The notes beneath the pieces were generated by a model that worked only from the letters and a program-made list of their open reading frames with translations, made no database searches and was not told the DNA's origin. From positions 1-43,452 of the forward strand of contig JAGATD010000048.1 of assembly GCA_017621415.1 (NCBI GenBank): a stretch of DNA of 43,452 nucleotides, read 5' to 3'. Below are positions 1-6,693 of this stretch, one piece after another; position 1 is the first letter of the stretch; each line of letters opens with the position of its first letter. This DNA is from Clostridia bacterium (lineage in GTDB: Bacteria > Bacillota > Clostridia > Oscillospirales > CAG-272). Position numbers and translations under genes: made by a program.

Positions 1-111
1 CCTAAAACACTTTTGCGGAATCTTGCATTGATCAATGCCAGACCCCGCAAATGCTTAAATTATATTTCTGCTCAGGATTCTTGGAACTTGGAATTGCAAA
101 ATCTTTCTTAA
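1..111 (+). CDS. IS30-family transposase, C-terminal fragment (cut by window edge)
   Basis: Frame 1 is open from the first base and ends at TAA 109-111. The residues INARPRKCLNY (about residues 11-21 of the fragment) match the conserved end of the IS30 DDE catalytic domain, usually written INNRPRKxLGY in this family. The sequence just after the stop, AGTGTTGCACTT followed by TTGACAATTCA, resembles the terminal sequence of IS30-type elements, so the element probably ends near position 140. The last ten residues diverge from the usual tail, which may mean degeneration. Whether the upstream part is intact cannot be seen. The gene would have catalysed transposition of its own insertion sequence. 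Confidence 0.6.
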   Translation, partial: PKTLLRNLALINARPRKCLNYISAQDSWNLELQNLS

Positions 112-149
112 AAGTGTTGCACTTCTATTGACAATTCACTTTAACACAA

Positions 150-176
150 TAAAAATAACTCCCGAAAAATCGGGAG
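150..176 (-). terminator. Rho-independent terminator of the 218-964 gene
   Basis: Stem CTCCCGA/TCGGGAG (159-165 with 170-176), AAAA loop on the plus strand, followed on the minus strand by TTATTTTTATT. It lies 42 bp past the stop codon of the minus-strand gene. Confidence 0.85.
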
Positions 177-217
177 CTATCCTAGGTTTAAGTATAAATG
201 CTTTTCTTTGAATATTA

Positions 218-964
218 TCATTCTCCGTAGGCCAAAATGGAGCGGAGCAGCTTTTCTGAAACGTCGTATTTACTGCCTTCTCCCGTGCTGTCAAACACAC
301 CGGGAAGCCTTATGCATATAACCGTGTCAGGGGGGAGAAGCGAAAGGTCTGTTGTCTTGTATATTTCAAGAGATGAAAGATAAATACCTCTGTCTGAAGC
401 ATAGGTGTATTCACCCCCATCTTTGATGTAATCTCCAATGTCGGCAAACAGCTGAGCATCGCCCTCGCCGTCATACTCGCGGAAAATGTCCTCGGAGAAA
501 AGATAGAGAAAATATCCGCTGTATATAAGGTCGTTTAAGGTTTGCCTGTTGGTTTGAATCTCACTTTCCAGCTTTGATTTTTGAAGAGGGTCGGTAATAT
601 CCTTTACAGCCTCTTGATACTCATCTGAGCTCATAATGCAGAGATTATGTAAATTAAACCTTACTTTTTTGTCATTGTTGTAGTCCTCTCCCGCCATTTC
701 AAGTGCTCTGGTAATTGTTGAAAGCTCGGTAACGCCGTCGCCTGAAAGAGAGGTTGTCGCTATTGCCTTTTCGCCTGCGTAGATAATGTTTACGTCATAT
801 TCGGTCTTGGTGAAAAGCTGAGTAACAAGTATTGCGGCTGCTATAACAATAAATATACCCACTATGGTGTGCCATTTGTAATGGTACCAAAAGTTTTCAA
901 GCTTTGGGGAAACCTTTATTTTGAATTTGGGTTCAACAGGGATATTCTGATTATTTTCGCTCAT
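218..964 (-). CDS. Single-pass membrane protein of unknown function
   Basis: A protein of 248 aa if started at ATG 964, which has GTGAGG six bases upstream; the GTG at 976 overlaps that ribosome site and is less likely. Residues 1-30 are polar and rich in Asn, Pro and Lys, residues about 33-51 form one hydrophobic helix, and the remaining 195 residues should lie outside the membrane. The outer part is acidic with many Tyr and Asp. I recognise no enzyme motif. The arrangement (short cytoplasmic N-terminus, one helix preceded by FWYHYKWH, extracytoplasmic domain) is common among uncharacterised clostridial proteins. It is monocistronic, with its own promoter at 992-1020 and terminator at 150-176. 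Confidence 0.8.
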   Translation of the reverse strand: MSENNQNIPVEPKFKIKVSPKLENFWYHYKWHTIVGIFIVIAAAILVTQLFTKTEYDVNIIYAGEKAIATTSLSGDGVTELSTITRALEMAGEDYNNDKKVRFNLHNLCIMSSDEYQEAVKDITDPLQKSKLESEIQTNRQTLNDLIYSGYFLYLFSEDIFREYDGEGDAQLFADIGDYIKDGGEYTYASDRGIYLSSLEIYKTTDLSLLPPDTVICIRLPGVFDSTGEGSKYDVSEKLLRSILAYGE

Positions 965-991
965 TTTCTGCCTCACGGGAGTTTTTTATAT

Positions 992-1020
992 ATTATATCA
1001 AATTTACTCTCGTTAGTCAA
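992..1020 (-). promoter_or_regulatory. Sigma-A promoter for the 218-964 gene
   Basis: Minus strand: -35 TTGACT (1015-1020), 17-bp spacer, -10 TATAAT (992-997). It lies about 28 bp upstream of the start codon. Confidence 0.85.
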
Positions 1021-1070
1021 TCCAAAACATTTAACAATTTGTAAAACTTGGTGTCAGACAAATATTTTGA

Positions 1071-1099
1071 TTGACACATGGGAATTTTTATTATATAAT
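1071..1099 (+). promoter_or_regulatory. Sigma-A promoter upstream of the Gly-rich membrane protein
   Basis: -35 TTGACA (1071-1076), 17-bp spacer, -10 TATAAT (1094-1099). The -10 region and the bases after it are duplicated at 1211-1234, next to the gene, with a 99-bp hairpin-rich insert between. The second -10 (1217-1222) has no good -35 at 17 bp, so transcription probably still starts near 1106 and runs through the insert. Confidence 0.8.
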
Positions 1100-1234
1100 A
1101 TGTGCAGAAATCCTTGCTATGCAAGTCTTTGGCGCTGCGCGCCCGATGCTTTGCATCCCGCACTCCTTGAATCAGGGCGTAAAAATGCCCTTGCAAGCAA
1201 GCATTTTTGCTTATGATATAATATGTGCAGAAAT
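1088..1234. repeat. Hairpin-cluster insert flanked by 24-bp direct repeats
   Basis: The 24-mers at 1088-1111 and 1211-1234 differ at one base. Between them (1112-1210) lie consecutive short inverted repeats: CTTGC..GCAAG, GGCGC..GCGCC, GATGC..GCATC and AAAAATGC..GCATTTTT. The insert separates the promoter from the ribosome site of the next gene and becomes a structured 5' leader. Short GC hairpin strings of this type recur elsewhere in the window (2425-2550). Apart from this and two promoters, the 297 bp between the flanking genes hold nothing I can identify. Confidence 0.8.
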
Positions 1235-1260
1235 AAGTATTTTTTTTGGAGGAAAATATT

Positions 1261-2274
1261 ATGGCAGGACCCGGAGGCGGCGGAAACGGCGGCGGATTCA
1301 GAGGGGGCGGAGGAGGCTCCTTTGGCGGCTTTGGCGGCGGAAGCGGAGGCTATCACAGACCCTATCACAGAGGGCCGAGATTTTACGGTCCGGGATTCGG
1401 TATGTTTGGATTTGGTCCCAGGTGGTACAGACCCTATTATGGCGGATATTACGGAGGCGGCTGTCTTGGCGGTCTTGTGGGACTTGTATTCCTGCCTCTG
1501 TTTTTAATACTTTTTGCGGCTATTATGCTGTTTTCTTCTGTCGGAACTGCTTTTTCCGCGGTGGCAAACGGAGGTGTAGTTCAGTATGATGAAATGAAGT
1601 TCCAGTCCTATGCCGACTCGCAGTATAAAGAGGCGTTTGGCACAGGCGATACCTCGGAGGATAATATTCTTCTTGTATTCGGCCTTGATGAGGAAAGACA
1701 GCAGCCTTATGTCATAGCCTGGGTTGGTGACAATATTCACCGTAATATTACAAATGCCTTTGGTAACGAGAGAACAAAGTTCGGTCAGACGGTAAATAAT
1801 AATCTTCCCACAAATTACGACAACGCAATGAGCAAGAGCCTCTCAAACATTGTGCTGGATATGGGGGATTATATTGATGCTCTTAATCTAAGCTCTTCCT
1901 TTGATTATGACACCGAGGGTCAGCGCAGGGATTCTTATCTTGTAAACAAATCTACCCTCTCTATCAGCGAACAAACGGTTAACAACGCATTAGATCAGTT
2001 TACTGCGCAAACCGAGATACCTATGGTTATTGTCGTTGCTGAGGCGGAGGAGATTTTCGGTAAAACAATTCCTATGGGCAGCTGGATCACAATTATTATA
2101 GCCCTCGGACTTATCGGACTTGCGATATGGCTCTTTGTACGCAACATCTTAGACAAAAAGCAGGCGAAAAAGAACGGCTATGGGAACGGCAGAAATCAGA
2201 ATAATTCCTCGGGCGGTTACGGTAATAACGGATATAACAACAATAACGGAAATTGGAATAATAACGGATTTTAG
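1261..2274 (+). CDS. Gly-rich two-helix membrane protein of unknown function
   Basis: The start is ATG 1261, preceded by GGAGG at 1248-1252, giving 337 aa; the TTG at 1246 overlaps the ribosome site. Residues 1-68 are low-complexity Gly with Tyr, Arg and Phe. A hydrophobic helix follows at about 69-95, then a soluble region of about 180 residues (likely extracytoplasmic), a second helix near residues 275-297, and a tail rich in Asn and Gly (about 305-337). The central region has no catalytic motif I know. Low-complexity ends around a membrane core suggest a surface or assembly role, but this is a guess. A strong hairpin terminator follows at 2319-2396. Confidence 0.8.
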   Translation: MAGPGGGGNGGGFRGGGGGSFGGFGGGSGGYHRPYHRGPRFYGPGFGMFGFGPRWYRPYYGGYYGGGCLGGLVGLVFLPLFLILFAAIMLFSSVGTAFSAVANGGVVQYDEMKFQSYADSQYKEAFGTGDTSEDNILLVFGLDEERQQPYVIAWVGDNIHRNITNAFGNERTKFGQTVNNNLPTNYDNAMSKSLSNIVLDMGDYIDALNLSSSFDYDTEGQRRDSYLVNKSTLSISEQTVNNALDQFTAQTEIPMVIVVAEAEEIFGKTIPMGSWITIIIALGLIGLAIWLFVRNILDKKQAKKNGYGNGRNQNNSSGGYGNNGYNNNNGNWNNNGF

Positions 2275-2285
2275 CTAATATAAAA

Positions 2286-2660
2286 AACAAGGAGTTTTTG
2301 CGATTTGCTGATGTCCGATAACGCACCTTTAACTGAATAGTAGAAAAGCACTTGTGATGAACGATAAAATCGTCTGTCATAAGTGCTTTTGCGTTACTTT
2401 TGTCTTGCTTCCCGATGATAATCAGGTGAAGTTTTCGCTGACGCGAAAGTGAAGTTGCTTCGCAGTGAAGTCTGTGCTACGCACGAGTGAAGTTAAGTTT
2501 GCCAACACTTCGCCGTCAGGAGAAACTTCGCTCACAAAGTGAGCTTCACTATCGTAGATAAATTCACTTACCCCTTGGGCAAACTTAGCTAATGGGCGCG
2601 TTATCTTTTTAAAAAACAAAACTGCGTTTTCGGGTGCGCCCATTTGCAGAATTCCTTGTT
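2286..2660. repeat. MITE-like hairpin-rich element with imperfect inverted ends
   Basis: The ends AACAAGGAGTTTTTGC (2286-2301) and GCAGAATTCCTTGTT (2646-2660) are imperfect inverted repeats. Inside, 2425-2550 is a run of short hairpins joined by GTGAAGT spacers (TTCGCtgaCGCGAA, TGCTTCGCA, GTGCTACGCAC). A second long stem joins ATGGGCGC (about 2592) to GCGCCCAT (about 2634). A 73-codon open frame on the minus strand (2422-2643) reads straight through the hairpins and looks like a repeat artefact. This element fills the 449-bp gap between two genes and includes the terminator of the upstream gene. Confidence 0.65.
2319..2400 (+). terminator. Long stem-loop, probable terminator
   Basis: AAAAGCACTTGTGATGAACGA pairs imperfectly with TCGTCTGTCATAAGTGCTTTT around a small loop, extended by TAACGC/GCGTTA at the base (2319-2324 with 2391-2396) and followed by a T-rich stretch. 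It lies 45 bp past the stop at 2274. Confidence 0.65.
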
Positions 2661-2723
2661 ATCGCTTTCTTGTTAAATAAGTTACATTAAAGACTGGCGA
2701 TTAAAAAGCAAAGAGAGAAAAAA

Positions 2724-3263
2724 TTAATACTCCTCGCCGTCAAATCGGGTCTCTCTTGCCTCGAGAGAATAGGATCTTAACATTTTTGCAAAATCCTCTG
2801 ATGCTTCAATAGTGATTTCTGCCAGCTCTCTCGGAGAATTTACGGTTATCAGTATAACCGACTCGGGCGAGAGGGTTGGGAGATAAAAATACTTTTTGTA
2901 TCCCGGGGATGGCTTATGAGCCTTTCTTTCCTTTGAGTTAAGAAGCTTAACATCCGAGATTGCATAAAGGTCAAGGCGGCAAAGGGTTGTCTGTCTCTTG
3001 CCGGATATCTGCCTTACTACAAAAACGGCAGAGCCCTGAGAATCAAAGGTTATGTCATAGTAGTATTCGACTCCTATGTACTTCGTGTAGATAAACACCG
3101 CTCCGACAATTGCCGCAAGGGCGAAAAGACCGATAATTCCCCTGTAACGGTTGGCGATTATGTAAACAATTGTTATCAATGCGCCTGCTGAAAGAAGGGT
3201 TATGAAAAGCTGCTTTGCTTTGTTGTTTGTAGGCTTTGCGTGAGAGAAAAATTCGTTTATCAC
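2724..3263 (-). CDS. Membrane protein of unknown function (two N-terminal helices)
   Basis: A protein of 179 aa starting at GTG 3263. AAGGAG lies nine bases upstream, inside the end of the preceding gene, whose TAA directly abuts the GTG. Two hydrophobic helices occupy roughly residues 18-60, followed by a soluble C-terminal domain of about 115 residues. That domain has alternating beta-like segments and a basic stretch (NSKERKAHKPSPGYKK) in the middle. No catalytic motif is visible. It is almost certainly translated together with the 3264-4001 gene from the promoter at 4060-4088. I see no clear terminator behind it. Confidence 0.8.
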   Translation of the reverse strand: MINEFFSHAKPTNNKAKQLFITLLSAGALITIVYIIANRYRGIIGLFALAAIVGAVFIYTKYIGVEYYYDITFDSQGSAVFVVRQISGKRQTTLCRLDLYAISDVKLLNSKERKAHKPSPGYKKYFYLPTLSPESVILITVNSPRELAEITIEASEDFAKMLRSYSLEARETRFDGEEY

Positions 3264-4001
3264 TTAAGGAATCTCCTTTGCTGACAGCTCATAAGGGATG
3301 AGAGGGAAATCCTCGGTATTCCAATAAATCAAAACCATATACGGCTCTTTCATTTCAACACCGTTTATTCCCACCTCAAGTCTTATCCAGTTTACTTCGT
3401 TCTCGTTTCCTAAGTCCAGCTTAACATCGTTAAACACAAGCTTTACATACCTGTACATAAGGGCTGAGTCGTATTCTTCTACAACAAGAGTCTCGCCCAT
3501 AGCTGTACCAAGCTCACGGTCAGGGTCCTCGTCGCTTGTATTATCTGAGGAACGGGCAGCAACAAGAGAAAAATCAAAATTATTCTCTCCGTCGGGGTCA
3601 AGCTCTATGCCGTATTTTTCCTTGATAGTATTCATAAGGCTTGCGTTGTATCTTAGAGTTATCTGCAGCTCCTCGATCTCAGGTATGTAAATAAAATGCT
3701 TACAGTAAAAATTACCCTCGGTAGAGTCGTCAAAGCCGAAGCTTGAGCTGTCAAGAAGCTTTTGGGTAAGAGCGCCGATGTCTCCGTCATTTTTGTTGTA
3801 AAGCTCTTTAAGCTCCTCTGTAAAGTAAATGCTTTTTGCGCTTTCGGGGTAATAGTTAAAGGTAAATACCCTGAAAACAAGAAATGCAACAACACCGAGG
3901 CATAAAGCGGTAATAAATATCTTAAGCACAAGTCCAACAACACTTTTTTTCGGAGACTCGTCTACCTCGTTATAGTCGCCGTAACGTTCAAAATCACTCA
4001 T
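3264..4001 (-). CDS. Single-pass membrane protein of unknown function
   Basis: A protein of 245 aa starting at ATG 4001 with AAAGGAC seven bases upstream. Residues 1-22 are acidic and polar, about 23-48 form a hydrophobic helix, and the rest is a predicted extracytoplasmic domain. That domain contains a Glu/Asp-rich segment in the middle (SSDNTSDEDPDREL) that looks disordered. I do not recognise the family. It is the first gene of a two-gene operon with 2724-3263 and may form a membrane complex with it. The leader carries a strong GC hairpin (4019-4045) between promoter and ribosome site. Confidence 0.82.
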   Translation of the reverse strand: MSDFERYGDYNEVDESPKKSVVGLVLKIFITALCLGVVAFLVFRVFTFNYYPESAKSIYFTEELKELYNKNDGDIGALTQKLLDSSSFGFDDSTEGNFYCKHFIYIPEIEELQITLRYNASLMNTIKEKYGIELDPDGENNFDFSLVAARSSDNTSDEDPDRELGTAMGETLVVEEYDSALMYRYVKLVFNDVKLDLGNENEVNWIRLEVGINGVEMKEPYMVLIYWNTEDFPLIPYELSAKEIP

Positions 4002-4059
4002 TTTTCAAGTCCTTTGGCATCGGCCCCGAGTATATCGAGGCCGAGATTGTAATACATAA

Positions 4060-4088
4060 ATTTTATCATAACAGATAAACAATGTCAA
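4060..4088 (-). promoter_or_regulatory. Sigma-A promoter for the 4001-2724 operon
   Basis: Minus strand: -35 TTGACA (4083-4088), 17-bp spacer, -10 TAAAAT (4060-4065). A GC-rich inverted repeat (about 4019-4045, TCGGCC..GGCCGA) follows in the leader. Confidence 0.8.
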
Positions 4089-4125
4089 CAACAAAAGCCA
4101 AAAGTTAAAATTTAATTCACACCCA

Positions 4126-4368
4126 TTAAAAAATCTCGTCTCTTCCGATATAAAGATTTCGCTTTTCCTCCTCGGAGAGCTCGTCAATGTCCATACCCGC
4201 TCTCATTGCGGTCCAAGCCCTGTTGGGGACAGGAGGATTGAATGCTGGAAGCTCGATTTCCGGGTTGTTTATGCCGGAAACGGCACCCGGCGCGTCCTTT
4301 CTGTAATTTCTTACATTATATTTTTCGGTTTTCTTGGTGGTAAGCATTTCGTTCTTTTCGTTTTTCAT
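4126..4368 (-). CDS. Small hydrophilic protein of unknown function
   Basis: A protein of 80 aa starting at ATG 4368, with AAAGGAG eight bases upstream; a longer frame from 4428 has no ribosome site. It is polar and Lys-rich at the start, then has a Pro/Asn segment (PEIELPAFNPPVPN) and an acidic C-terminus (DIDELSEEEKRNLY). There is no signal peptide, membrane helix or cysteine. It may be a small cytoplasmic adaptor, but nothing in the sequence identifies its role. It is transcribed divergently from the radical SAM gene at 4519. Its TAA lies about 40 bp upstream of the promoter of the next minus-strand operon. Confidence 0.7.
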   Translation of the reverse strand: MKNEKNEMLTTKKTEKYNVRNYRKDAPGAVSGINNPEIELPAFNPPVPNRAWTAMRAGMDIDELSEEEKRNLYIGRDEIF

Positions 4369-4465
4369 TTTATTACTCCTTTTTGGCGATGTGCGCCGCC
4401 TTAGGGCTAGTATTTGTTGAAAAAACAAATTTTATCACATAGGAATAGGATTTTTACACCTTGTA

Positions 4466-4494
4466 TTGAAATTTTCGGTTGCCTGTGATAAAAT
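4466..4494 (+). promoter_or_regulatory. Sigma-A promoter for the radical SAM gene
   Basis: -35 TTGAAA (4466-4471), 17-bp spacer, -10 TAAAAT (4489-4494), 24 bp upstream of the start codon. Confidence 0.82.
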
Positions 4495-4518
4495 ATAGGG
4501 GCAGAAAGGAGGTCTCGT

Positions 4519-5427
4519 ATGCTCTATTACAATCTCAGCGAATATTTTAGAAAAAAATACGGAAAAAGATTAAAGAAAATATGCATAGACGGCGGCTTTT
4601 CTTGTCCCAACCGTGACGGAAAATGCGGCAAGGGCGGCTGTATTTATTGCGGCGAGAGGGGAGCAGGCGAACATATTGACCCTTTAAGTTCTATTTCGGA
4701 GCAGGTAAGCCGTGCGCTTTCGGCAGCGGGTGACGATGACCTTTTTGTAGCCTATTTTCAGAATTTTACCAATACATACGCGCCTGTTCAGGTGTTAAAG
4801 GAGAGATATGACTCGGCTCTTACCGATAATCGCATAAGGGTTTTGGCAATCGGTACGCGTCCCGATTGCATAGATGAGGATATTTGCCGACTAATTTCTG
4901 AATATAAGGAAAAATGCGATGTTTGGGTTGAGCTGGGACTTCAGACAGCGAATGACAATACCGCGGATGTAATCAATCGGGGATATCATATAGACGTGTT
5001 TGAGAAAGCCGTGAAGCTTCTTGATGAGTACAAAATTCCTGTTGTAGTTCACCTTATTGTAGGGCTGCCCACAGAGGGAATTGAGGAAATTAAAAAAACG
5101 GCAGAATACATCAGCCGCTTTGATATATGGGGAATAAAAATACACTCAATTTATGTATCAAAGGATACCCGCCTTGCCGATATGTACAGAGCAGGGCAGT
5201 ACACTCCGCCGACCCTTTCAGATTTTGTTGAGGCGGCAGCATATATCCTGACACATATAAGCCCGAACACCGTGGTGCACAGGCTCACAGGCGACTGCCC
5301 AAAAGATATGCTCATAGCTCCCGAGTGGAATTCCAATAAGCATAAAATCATAAATGAAATTAACGTATATCTTGAAAAGAACGGCCTTTGTCAAGGTAGC
5401 GAATACAAAAAGTCTTCCGCGAATTAA
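4519..5427 (+). CDS. Radical SAM protein of the TIGR01212 (YhcC/YtqA) family
   Basis: A protein of 302 aa starting at ATG 4519 with AAAGGAGG six bases upstream. The N-terminus NLSEYFRKKYGKRLKKI and the cysteine set C22, C29, C36, C41 and C44 around SCPNRDGxCGxGGCIYC are characteristic of the TIGR01212 group, which binds a 4Fe-4S cluster and S-adenosylmethionine. A Gly-rich motif, WVELGLQTANDNT, follows near residue 140. As I recall, the Bacillus relative YtqA has been linked to wobble-uridine modification of tRNA, but I cannot confirm the same role here. The last residues (KKSSAN) are encoded by the left arm of the terminator hairpin. Confidence 0.9.
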   Translation: MLYYNLSEYFRKKYGKRLKKICIDGGFSCPNRDGKCGKGGCIYCGERGAGEHIDPLSSISEQVSRALSAAGDDDLFVAYFQNFTNTYAPVQVLKERYDSALTDNRIRVLAIGTRPDCIDEDICRLISEYKEKCDVWVELGLQTANDNTADVINRGYHIDVFEKAVKLLDEYKIPVVVHLIVGLPTEGIEEIKKTAEYISRFDIWGIKIHSIYVSKDTRLADMYRAGQYTPPTLSDFVEAAAYILTHISPNTVVHRLTGDCPKDMLIAPEWNSNKHKIINEINVYLEKNGLCQGSEYKKSSAN

Positions 5428-5443
5428 TTTCGGGAAGGCTTTT
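5408..5443 (+). terminator. Rho-independent terminator overlapping the 3' end of the radical SAM gene
   Basis: AAGTCTTCCGCGAA pairs with TTTCGGGAAGGCTT around TTAA, followed by TTTT. The left arm includes the last codons and the stop of the 4519-5427 gene. A near copy stands at 5698-5733 on the other side of a repeat element. Confidence 0.85.
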
Positions 5444-5466
5444 AAATTTTAAGTTCCATATTATTA

Positions 5467-5694
5467 TCATCCTGAGCCGCAATTAGCCTCCCCTGTGTAA
5501 GGGGAGGGGGGACCACGTAGTGGTGGAGGGGTTGACACCGATAACTAAGAGTCTGACCCGAAGAATCTCCTTTTCCAAACCGTTTGCAGGTTTAGGCTTT
5601 TGCAGGGATGCTCGCAACTTCGGAAGCAACCCCTCCGCCTCGTTCCTTGGCACCTCCCCTTGCACAGGGGAGGCTATCCTGCGCCTTGGAATGA
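5467..5694. mobile_element. E1: MITE-like repeat with TCATYCTGAG/TCATYCyrAG inverted ends
   Basis: The ends TCATCCTGAGCCGCA (5467-5481) and TGCGCCTTGGAATGA (5680-5694) are imperfect inverted repeats. Inside, CCTCCCCTGTG..AGGGGAGG and CACCTCCCCTTGCAC..GGGGAGG form a second nested pair of inverted sequences. A copy about 97% identical lies at 6694-6920. Identity between the two copies extends beyond the ends (5444-5733 against 6671-6959) and includes the right-hand terminator. Open frames inside (for example 5520-5717) are antisense and sense readings of the repeat, not genes. Confidence 0.8.
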
Positions 5695-5697
5695 CAA

Positions 5698-5733
5698 AAA
5701 AGCCTTCCGCGAATTAATTTCGGGAAGGCTTTT
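5698..5733 (-). terminator. Bidirectional terminator, second copy, serving the 5737-6138 gene
   Basis: GCCTTCCGCGAATTAATTTC..GAAGGC hairpin with T-runs on both strands. It is nearly the same sequence as 5408-5443. It follows the minus-strand membrane protein by four bases. Confidence 0.8.
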
Positions 5734-5736
5734 TAT

Positions 5737-6138
5737 CTAGAAAATTATTTTGAGTATTACCACCAATGCTGCAATAGCGATTTCTAATACCAACACACAA
5801 GGATAATAAATAAGAAGTATTTTTTCCAGCTTGGCAACAGTAAAACCGTACTTTTTTGCAAAATGTCTGATTATCGCCTCTTCGGAGTAGTCTTTCAGAA
5901 CAAAAATATACATTAACATGGCTCCGGCAAACAGAATAAAATATGATAGCATGTCATCTTTCATAAAAGCGACAAATCCAAAAAGCGCAAGGAGAAAATC
6001 GAATAATATAGTTATCCATTTCATAACTATTCTATAAATTTCAACAAATACCAATTTTATTCCTCCCAGCTCTAATGTTTGTTTTAGTGTTTGCTTTCGG
6101 CTTACGGTTTTCAATATAAATAAGTATTGAGAAAGCAT
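5737..6138 (-). CDS. Small membrane protein of unknown function
   Basis: A protein of 133 aa starting at ATG 6138, with AAGGAGGGGG just upstream. Three hydrophobic stretches are visible: about residues 40-60, 62-82 and 110-132, with a basic loop (KDYSEEAIIRHFAKKYG) between the second and third. No family is recognised. Its ribosome site lies directly after the stop of the AbrB-like gene (6150-6398), so the two are probably translated from one transcript, which starts at the promoter 6630-6658 when the intervening terminator is passed. Confidence 0.78.
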   Translation of the reverse strand: MLSQYLFILKTVSRKQTLKQTLELGGIKLVFVEIYRIVMKWITILFDFLLALFGFVAFMKDDMLSYFILFAGAMLMYIFVLKDYSEEAIIRHFAKKYGFTVAKLEKILLIYYPCVLVLEIAIAALVVILKIIF

Positions 6139-6149
6139 AATCCCCCTCC

Positions 6150-6398
6150 TTAAACGTCATAGCTTTTCACTTTTTCAATGCAGGAGGGACAAAGTCCTAA
6201 GTCTGAATTAAGCTCAACTTGCTTCTTGCACATAGCGCACAGACGTTCCGAAGCCTTTATTAGCACGGTGTCCTCGTTCATAGTGATTAAAACCTTTGAG
6301 CTTCTTTCAATTCCCAGCTTTTTTCTGAAATCCATAGGAAGAACAACTCTGCCGAGCTTATCAACCTCTCGTTCTATTCCGTTACTTCCTCTTTTCAT
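6150..6398 (-). CDS. AbrB/SpoVT-type DNA-binding regulator with C-terminal zinc ribbon
   Basis: An 82-aa protein from ATG 6398, with GGGAGG five bases upstream; a start at 6410 would overlap this site. Residues about 8-48 (REVDKLGRVVLPMDFRKKLGI) are a clear swapped-hairpin AbrB domain, as in transition-state regulators AbrB, Abh and SpoVT, which bind AT-rich promoters as dimers or tetramers. The C-terminus carries CAMC and CPSC pairs (about residues 54-57 and 70-73), a likely four-cysteine zinc site that replaces the usual AbrB C-terminal domain. It lies directly behind the structured RNA and its terminator, so it may be controlled by read-through. The 5737-6138 gene is its operon partner. 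Confidence 0.88.
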   Translation of the reverse strand: MKRGSNGIEREVDKLGRVVLPMDFRKKLGIERSSKVLITMNEDTVLIKASERLCAMCKKQVELNSDLGLCPSCIEKVKSYDV

Positions 6399-6411
6399 AA
6401 AGCCTCCCAAA

Positions 6412-6446
6412 AAATAAAAAGTGCGGCAACCGAAGTCACCGCACCG
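6412..6446 (-). terminator. Terminator between the structured RNA and the AbrB-like gene
   Basis: Minus strand: GTGCGG..CCGCAC stem (6421-6446) followed by TTTTTATTTTTT, ending 12 bases before the start codon of the AbrB-like gene and just upstream of its GGGAGG. Confidence 0.85.
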
Positions 6447-6626
6447 AAAAACGCAAACCCCGATTGTCGCTCAACAAAACCAAATAAAATCAGGGCAATA
6501 CCATAATCATTTAGTGGAGCTTGCGCTTTTGCCAAATTCCCAAAATGATTATGGCTAAAAAGGGTATAAATATCCTTAATAAAATAAGTATACCTCTGAT
6601 TTTCTTATTTGATTTTATTGAGCAAC
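6412..6626 (-). ncRNA. Structured RNA or leader of about 215 nt with own promoter and terminator (6S-like shape, unassigned)
   Basis: On the minus strand, a long helix closes the region: GTTGCTCAATAAAATCAAAT (from 6626) pairs with the segment ending at 6466. It then continues through AAAATCAG/CTGATTTT and GGTATAC/GTATTGCC with small bulges, for roughly 34 pairs. Several pairs are U.G on this strand and would be A-C mismatches on the other, so the RNA is transcribed from the minus strand. Inside is a perfect 12-bp helix, CCATAATCATTT/AAATGATTATGG, capped by AGC-GCAA-GCT. A 33-nt single-sided loop breaks the helix. A consensus promoter (6630-6658) and a terminator (6421-6446) bracket it. The long interrupted rod resembles 6S RNA in outline, but an attenuator leader of the AbrB-like gene is equally possible. 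Confidence 0.65.
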
Positions 6627-6629
6627 TTT

Positions 6630-6658
6630 ATTATATCACACATTAAACCTCTTTTCAA
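6630..6658 (-). promoter_or_regulatory. Consensus sigma-A promoter of the structured RNA
   Basis: -35 TTGAAA (6653-6658), 17-bp spacer, -10 TATAAT (6630-6635), with a TGTGA extension before the -10. The predicted start (6623-6627) coincides with the first base of the closing helix. Confidence 0.9.
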
Positions 6659-6693
6659 GTAATTTTTACAAAATTTTAAGTTCCATATTATTA

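Noticed and set aside
2422..2643. 73-codon open frame on the minus strand
   Set aside because: It reads through the hairpin chain of a repeat element, has no ribosome site I trust and no protein-like pattern.
5520..5717. 65-codon frames in both strands of E1, also at 6746-6943 in E2
   Set aside because: Both strands are open because the repeat is GC-rich and palindromic; the frame ends in the terminator.
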